From an uncultured Lachnospiraceae bacterium (lineage in GTDB: Bacteria > Bacillota > Clostridia > Lachnospirales > Lachnospiraceae), in the NCBI GenBank assembly GCA_937901625.1, contig CALDIE010000259.1, positions 1 through 10,167 of the forward strand: DNA of 10,167 nt, in the 5' to 3' direction. Position 1 is the stretch's first letter; every line of letters begins with the position of its first letter. Positions 7,144 to 10,167 of this stretch are shown here, piece after piece. The translations under genes were made by a program, and so were the position numbers. The notes beneath the pieces were generated by a model that saw only the letters and a list, made by a program, of their open reading frames with translations, searched no databases and was not told the DNA's origin.

Positions 7144-7833
7144 TCAGAACTTAGCGGTGCTAACGCGTACGCCGGGTCCCATCGTTGTGGCCAGTGTTAC
7201 GCTCTTTAAGTACTGACCCTTCAATGTGCTGGGCTTAGCCTTTGCGATCGCGTCCATCAATGTCTGGAAGTTCTGCTTCAACTGCTCCTCGGTAAAGGAT
7301 GCCTTTCCGATCGGGCAGTGAATGATGTTGCTCTTATCCAAACGATACTCGATCTTACCGGCTTTGATATCGTTGATAGCCTTGGTGACATCCATCGTTA
7401 CGGTACCTGCCTTGGGGTTGGGCATCAATCCCTTAGGTCCCAAAACCTTACCGAGACGACCTACAACACCCATCATATCAGGGGTTGCAACAACAACATC
7501 AAAATCCAGCCATCCTTCGTTCTGGATCTTCGGGATCAGTTCCTCTCCGCCAACGAAATCAGCGCCTGCTGCCTCTGCCTCGTTGATCTTGTCGCCCTTG
7601 GCAAATACCAGAACCTTAACGGTCTTACCGGTTCCGTTCGGAAGTACTACAGCGCCTCTGATCTGCTGCTCTGCGTGACGTCCATCACAACCGGTACGAA
7701 TGTGAACTTCCACCGTCTCATCAAACTTTGCGGTCGCGGTCTTCTTTACCATTGCGATCGCTTCATCTGCCTCATAATAAGTTGCGCGATCGAATTCCTT
7801 GATCGCAGCATTGTATTTCTTTCCGTGCTTCAT
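7144..7833 (-). CDS. rplA: 50S ribosomal protein L1
   Basis: A 229-residue L1, which binds 23S rRNA helices 76-78 at the mobile L1 stalk and helps release deacylated tRNA from the E site. It can also bind its own mRNA to repress translation. The conserved LGPKGLMPNPKAGTV loop is at 131-145 and TMGPGVRV at 217-224; length is normal. AAGGAGG lies 8 bases before the ATG at 7833. Another ATG starts 6 bases earlier but reads only two codons (ATG GAA TGA). It follows rplK by 52 bases. An L1-site-like hairpin directly abuts its ribosome binding site. Confidence 0.98.
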   Translation of the reverse strand: MKHGKKYNAAIKEFDRATYYEADEAIAMVKKTATAKFDETVEVHIRTGCDGRHAEQQIRGAVVLPNGTGKTVKVLVFAKGDKINEAEAAGADFVGGEELIPKIQNEGWLDFDVVVATPDMMGVVGRLGKVLGPKGLMPNPKAGTVTMDVTKAINDIKAGKIEYRLDKSNIIHCPIGKASFTEEQLKQNFQTLMDAIAKAKPSTLKGQYLKSVTLATTMGPGVRVSTAKF

Positions 7834-7848
7834 TCCATTAACCTCCTT

Positions 7849-7875
7849 GTGGTTCTAACGAGTTTTCTCTTCCAC
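7849..7875 (-). promoter_or_regulatory. Candidate L1-binding mRNA hairpin at the rplA ribosome binding site
   Basis: On the minus strand GUGG (7872-7875) pairs with CCAC (7849-7852). Inside are an uneven internal loop (AA opposite GUUAGAA) and a GAG/CUC stem closed by AAAA. The 23S L1 site has the same plan: GUGG, then GA, a helix, a longer strand ending in GAAAUA, then CCAC. The CCAC arm is immediately followed by AAGGAGG, so L1 binding here would block rplA translation. The stems are short; the assignment rests on shape and place. Confidence 0.5.
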
Positions 7876-7885
7876 TCTATGCGAT

Positions 7886-8311
7886 TTATTCCTCTACAGT
7901 AACACCCATGCTTCTCGCTGTTCCGGCGATCATGGACATAGCAGCCTCAAGATTCGCGGCGTTGAGATCCGGCATCTTTGTCTCAGCGATCTGCTGAAGC
8001 TGTGCCTTGGTCAACTTTGCGACCTTGTTCTTGTTGGGAACTCCGGATCCGGACTTAATGTTGCAAGCCTTCTTGATCAGGACTGCTGCAGGGGGAGTCT
8101 TGGTAATGAAACTGAAACTCTTATCTGCGTATACAGTGATGACAACGGGGATGATCAGATCACCCTTGTCAGCGGTTCTTGCGTTGAACTGCTTTGTGAA
8201 TTCAACGATGTTGACACCGTGCTGACCCAATGCAGGACCAACGGGGGGTGCCGGCGTTGCTTTCCCGGCGGGAATCTGTAACTTAATGTAGCCTGTAACT
8301 TTCTTTGCCAT
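7886..8311 (-). CDS. rplK: 50S ribosomal protein L11
   Basis: A 141-residue L11, the usual length. It binds 23S rRNA helices 43-44 at the GTPase-associated centre together with the L10/L12 stalk and affects factor-dependent GTP hydrolysis. The N-terminal block PAGKATPAPPVGPALGQHGV (residues 14-33) and the C-terminal rRNA-binding half (GSGVPNKNKVAKLT, ending GTARSMGVTVEE) are intact. The reading frame is open upstream to 8371, but the ATG at 8311 opens MAKKVTGYIKLQIPAG as in other L11 proteins and has AAGGAGG 8 bases upstream, so it is the start. It lies 97 bases after nusG; that gap holds a structured leader. Confidence 0.98.
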   Translation of the reverse strand: MAKKVTGYIKLQIPAGKATPAPPVGPALGQHGVNIVEFTKQFNARTADKGDLIIPVVITVYADKSFSFITKTPPAAVLIKKACNIKSGSGVPNKNKVAKLTKAQLQQIAETKMPDLNAANLEAAMSMIAGTARSMGVTVEE

Positions 8312-8332
8312 TTTGGCTTCCTCCTTATATAT

Positions 8333-8372
8333 TGTGGTAGTGGCGCAATGAGACTGTCCCATCGCTCCCACA
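8333..8372 (-). promoter_or_regulatory. Candidate L1-binding leader hairpin upstream of rplK
   Basis: On the minus strand UGUGG (8368-8372) pairs with CCACA (8333-8337). An uneven internal loop (GA opposite GCCACUA) follows, then a 9-bp helix GCGAUGGGA/UCUCAUUGC (8357-8365 with 8345-8353) with a CAG triloop. The GUGGGAG start and ACUACCAC end echo the 23S L1 site. It lies 21 bases before the rplK start, the place where L1 leaders are known in other bacteria. Confidence 0.55.
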
Positions 8373-8377
8373 GCAGC

Positions 8378-8392
8378 ACGGGATACACCCGT
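8378..8392 (-). other. Small hairpin at the nusG-rplK junction
   Basis: ACGGG (8378-8382) and CCCGT (8388-8392) form a perfect 5-bp stem with a 5-base loop, just upstream of the candidate L1 site. No T-run follows, so it is not a terminator; it may be part of the same leader fold. Confidence 0.35.
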
Positions 8393-8408
8393 TCATGCTT
8401 TTGCTTGA

Positions 8409-9095
8409 TCAATCAACTTTCTTAACCTGCGAAAAGCTGATCTCGACCGGTGTCTCACGGCCGAACATTTCTACCGTGATCGTAGCGGTCTGCTTGTTTT
8501 CATCGATGCGGTTAACGATACCCCTGGTATCCTTCCATGCTCCGTCGACAACCATCACTTCGTCGCCCACTGCAAAGTCCGCCTCGACTGCCTTCTCTTT
8601 TTCAAGAGATCTGACTTCCATCTCGTCCAACGGAACAGGTTTGCTTCCGGGACCTACAAAACCGGTCACACCGCGGGTGTTACGAACCACATACCATGCG
8701 TCATTGTCATCCGCGTCCATGTGGATCAACACATACCCCGGCAGGAGTTTATGGTCAACCGACTTCTTGCCGGACTTACCCACTTCCACCACAGACTGCA
8801 TCGGTACACGAACCTCCAGGATCTTGTCCTGAAGATGGCGGTTCTCAACGGTCTTTTCGATGTTCATCTTAACTTTCTTCTCGTATCCGGAATACGTATG
8901 AACGGCATACCAGCCCATACCGCGTCCGCTCTTGTTTTCGCTCTGACCGATATCGTACTCGCCCATCAGCTCAAGTAACTCTTCCGGAGACGCTTTCTTG
9001 GTCGGCTTCTGGATCTCACTCTGCTCTTCCACACCCGATAAGATGCTTTGGAGCTCCGCCAGACGCTTTACTTTTCCACTTTTCTTATCTGCCAT
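8409..9095 (-). CDS. nusG: Transcription termination/antitermination factor NusG with an N-terminal extension
   Basis: A 228-residue NusG, which binds RNA polymerase, tunes elongation and pausing, and links transcription with Rho or the ribosome. The NGN domain spans about 61-165 (GWYAVHTYSGYE at 61-72, LLPGYVLIHM at 117-126, VRNTRGVTGFVGPG at 137-150). The KOW domain spans about 174-228 (VGDEVMVVDGAWKD, then VEMFGRETPVEISFSQV). NusG usually begins just before the GWYxVHT motif and has about 175-180 residues. Here about 59 extra residues precede it, charged and partly helical-looking (VKRLAELQSILSGVEE). The start at 9095 has AAGGAG 8 bases upstream, while the internal ATG for Met60 has no convincing site, so the extension looks genuine. 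It lies 22 bases after secE. Confidence 0.96.
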   Translation of the reverse strand: MADKKSGKVKRLAELQSILSGVEEQSEIQKPTKKASPEELLELMGEYDIGQSENKSGRGMGWYAVHTYSGYEKKVKMNIEKTVENRHLQDKILEVRVPMQSVVEVGKSGKKSVDHKLLPGYVLIHMDADDNDAWYVVRNTRGVTGFVGPGSKPVPLDEMEVRSLEKEKAVEADFAVGDEVMVVDGAWKDTRGIVNRIDENKQTATITVEMFGRETPVEISFSQVKKVD

Positions 9096-9117
9096 TTACC
9101 CTGCTCCTTGTCCGATG

Positions 9118-9333
9118 TTAAATAGTCGTCAACCAATCCACACCATACTGGATGAGAAAATCCAGCAAAGCGATCAGCAAAGACAATACGGTTGCCACAA
9201 CAACAACAGCCGTCGTCTGTTTTGCCGTCGACGTCTTGTCCGGCCAGGTAATCTTTTTGTACTCAGTCTTCAGACCTTTGAAAAAACTGGGTTTCTTGGT
9301 CTTTTGCTTAGCATTATCACCTTTTTCTGCCAT
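9118..9333 (-). CDS. secE: Preprotein translocase subunit SecE
   Basis: A 71-residue single-span SecE of the short Gram-positive type, which clamps SecY in the SecYEG channel. An amphipathic segment (FFKGLKTEYKKITWP, 17-31) carries the conserved KITWP turn, followed by one membrane helix at about 41-62. A GTG six bases upstream lies within the ribosome binding site GGAGTGG, so the ATG at 9333 is the start. It is 24 bases after rpmG, in the usual rpmG-secE-nusG order. Confidence 0.95.
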   Translation of the reverse strand: MAEKGDNAKQKTKKPSFFKGLKTEYKKITWPDKTSTAKQTTAVVVVATVLSLLIALLDFLIQYGVDWLTTI

Positions 9334-9357
9334 AACCACTCCTTTTCCGGCAAGAGC

Positions 9358-9507
9358 TTACTTGGTCTCCTTGTGTAATGTATGAGCCTTGCAGAACTTG
9401 CAATATTTCTTGGTTTCCATACGATCGGGATGAGTCTTCTTATCCTTGGTCGTGTCATAATTACGACGCTTGCACTCTGTACATGCCAGTGTAATTCTTG
9501 TACGCAT
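9358..9507 (-). CDS. rpmG: 50S ribosomal protein L33 (zinc-binding form)
   Basis: A 49-residue L33 beginning MRTRITLACTECKRRNY and ending CKFCKAHTLHKETK. Cysteines 9, 12, 36 and 39 form the two CxxC pairs of the zinc-binding (C+) type, in contrast to the zinc-free paralogs many Firmicutes use under zinc starvation. GGAGGT lies about 8 bases before the ATG at 9505-9507. It is the first gene of the operon with secE, nusG, rplK and rplA. Confidence 0.97.
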   Translation of the reverse strand: MRTRITLACTECKRRNYDTTKDKKTHPDRMETKKYCKFCKAHTLHKETK

Positions 9508-9552
9508 AATTCTTACCTCCGGGTAATAATATCCTAATTTTCATATGTTCTG

Positions 9553-9566
9553 TCGGAGAGATCCGA
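9553..9566 (-). other. Small hairpin in the rpmG leader
   Basis: TCGGA (9553-9557) and TCCGA (9562-9566) form a perfect 5-bp stem with a 4-base loop, midway through the roughly 138-base rpmG leader. No T-run follows. The rest of the leader (9508-9645) shows only a T8 stretch on the minus strand (9622-9629) near the transcript start. Confidence 0.3.
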
Positions 9567-9651
9567 ATGCTGTATAACGAGTGGGATTAAGCGCGTCCGC
9601 CCTTGACACGGTTTACAGCACAAAAAAAAGAGTTTTTCCCTCCGATTGCAT

Positions 9652-9681
9652 ATGCTACCATAACACGGGGAGCTGTGTCAA
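9652..9681 (-). promoter_or_regulatory. Sigma-A promoter for the rpmG-secE-nusG-rplK-rplA operon
   Basis: On the minus strand a perfect TTGACA (9676-9681) is followed after 18 bases by TAGCAT (9652-9657) with a TGG extension. Transcription would start near 9645. The -35 begins only seven bases past the stop of the upstream ligase-like gene, with no good terminator between. Confidence 0.7.
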
Positions 9682-9688
9682 CAGAAAT

Positions 9689-10167
9689 TTATTTTTCGTT
9701 TCCCGGCGCTCTTTTATGCGCAAGGCTTACCAGGATCCCCATCATTAAGAAGATGATCGGGGTACAGATGCACTGCTGATAGCAGAAGAAATTGTGTCCC
9801 GTGTATGCTGCTACGGAAGCCATGAAAGGAATCGATCTGTCATCTTCTTTCGCGATCTTCGCTCCGCGCATAAATACCGTCACGAATAAGCCGATATATG
9901 TGACCACGCCGATCACGCCCTCCGTCACCAGCATATTGAGCCATTCATTGTGGGCGCAGTTAATGATCTTTGTGTAGTAGCTGTTTACCTCATCCTTAAA
10001 ATAGTGCATCACAATTTCATAGAATTCATCCGGTCCCGCCCCGAATAAGAACCTTAAGAAATCATCCTTTAATACGGTAAAGAAGGTCTTAAAGGTAACG
10101 ATCCAGTCGATCCCTCTGAAATTTCCCCAATAGTTATTGAATATCAGATAATTCTCCTGGGCAAGAT
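9689..10167 (-). CDS. O-antigen-ligase/Wzy-like membrane protein, partial (C-terminal part)
   Basis: The last 158 codons of a gene that runs off the right edge; the frame stays open from 10165 to the TAA at 9689-9691. The sequence shows the Wzy_C/WaaL-type pattern: LFGAGPDEFY, a polar outer loop, then AHNEWLNMLVTEGVIGVV, followed by three hydrophobic stretches typical of the final membrane helices and a short basic tail (AHKRAPGNEK). The histidine of the AHNEWL motif matches the conserved loop position in this family. Such proteins join or polymerise surface glycans using lipid-linked donors. In a Gram-positive host the likely substrate is a wall or capsule polymer rather than O-antigen; the precise role is unknown. 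Confidence 0.8.
   Translation of the reverse strand, partial: LAQENYLIFNNYWGNFRGIDWIVTFKTFFTVLKDDFLRFLFGAGPDEFYEIVMHYFKDEVNSYYTKIINCAHNEWLNMLVTEGVIGVVTYIGLFVTVFMRGAKIAKEDDRSIPFMASVAAYTGHNFFCYQQCICTPIIFLMMGILVSLAHKRAPGNEK

Noticed and set aside
7834..7839. An earlier ATG for rplA
   Set aside because: It reads ATG GAA TGA and stops; the ATG at 7833 gives the standard L1 N-terminus.
7318..7902. A 194-codon open frame on the plus strand
   Set aside because: It is fully antisense to rplA and its leader; L1 on the other strand is certain.
8007..8832. Plus-strand open frames opposite rplK and nusG
   Set aside because: They are shadows of highly conserved genes and have no ribosome binding sites or domain patterns.
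9604..9635. Plus-strand TTGACA as a forward promoter
   Set aside because: No -10 element lies at 16-18 bases, and no plus-strand gene follows.
9622..9644. T8 tract after a GAG/CUC pairing as a terminator for the ligase-like gene
   Set aside because: The GC part of the stem is only three base pairs, and it lies downstream of the ribosomal operon's own promoter, so termination here would silence the operon.
9508..9688. A tRNA gene upstream of rpmG, as in some genomes
   Set aside because: No cloverleaf or T-loop sequence was found in the gap.

Overview
The window looks like a chromosomal segment of a Clostridia-type Firmicute, probably a member of the Lachnospiraceae. The pointers are the rpmG-secE-nusG-rplK-rplA order, strong AAGGAGG-type ribosome binding sites, a four-cysteine L33, and an HTH-less LacI-like sensor protein of a kind common in that family. 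This is a reading from gene content only. Every gene is on the minus strand, so transcription runs from high to low coordinates.

Right end (9689-10167): the C-terminal part of an O-antigen-ligase-like membrane protein, cut by the window edge. A good sigma-A promoter (9652-9681) follows its stop codon almost directly. It drives the ribosomal/translocation operon rpmG (L33, 9358-9507), secE (9118-9333), nusG (8409-9095), rplK (L11, 7886-8311) and rplA (L1, 7144-7833). NusG carries an unusual N-terminal extension of about 59 residues. Two RNA hairpins resemble the ribosomal L1 binding site. One lies in the nusG-rplK gap (8333-8372). The other abuts the rplA ribosome binding site (7849-7875). Both suggest feedback control by L1. 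The usual next genes rplJ and rplL do not follow rplA.

Middle (5706-7143): a gap with several hairpins, then a secreted lipoprotein with two bacterial Ig-like domains and an acidic, tyrosine-rich C-terminus of unknown function. It ends at a clear intrinsic terminator (5706-5740).

Next (3312-5703): a promoter, then a membrane-anchored CapA-family metallophosphatase-like protein and a PlsC-like lysophospholipid acyltransferase, ended by a strong terminator (3312-3340). Both point to envelope work. Short ORFs overlap the starts of both genes and may couple translation.

Left (1-3204): an extended -10 promoter drives a cytosolic FIST / degenerate GGDEF-like / EAL protein. Its catalytic residues are intact, so it is predicted to be a cyclic-di-GMP phosphodiesterase. 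Fourteen bases after its stop begins a LacI-type periplasmic-binding-fold protein with no DNA-binding domain, which runs off the left edge. Such proteins are often fused to a GGDEF domain. The pair may be a two-gene, ligand-responsive cyclic-di-GMP module. No RNA genes, IS elements, CRISPR arrays or clear mobile DNA were seen.
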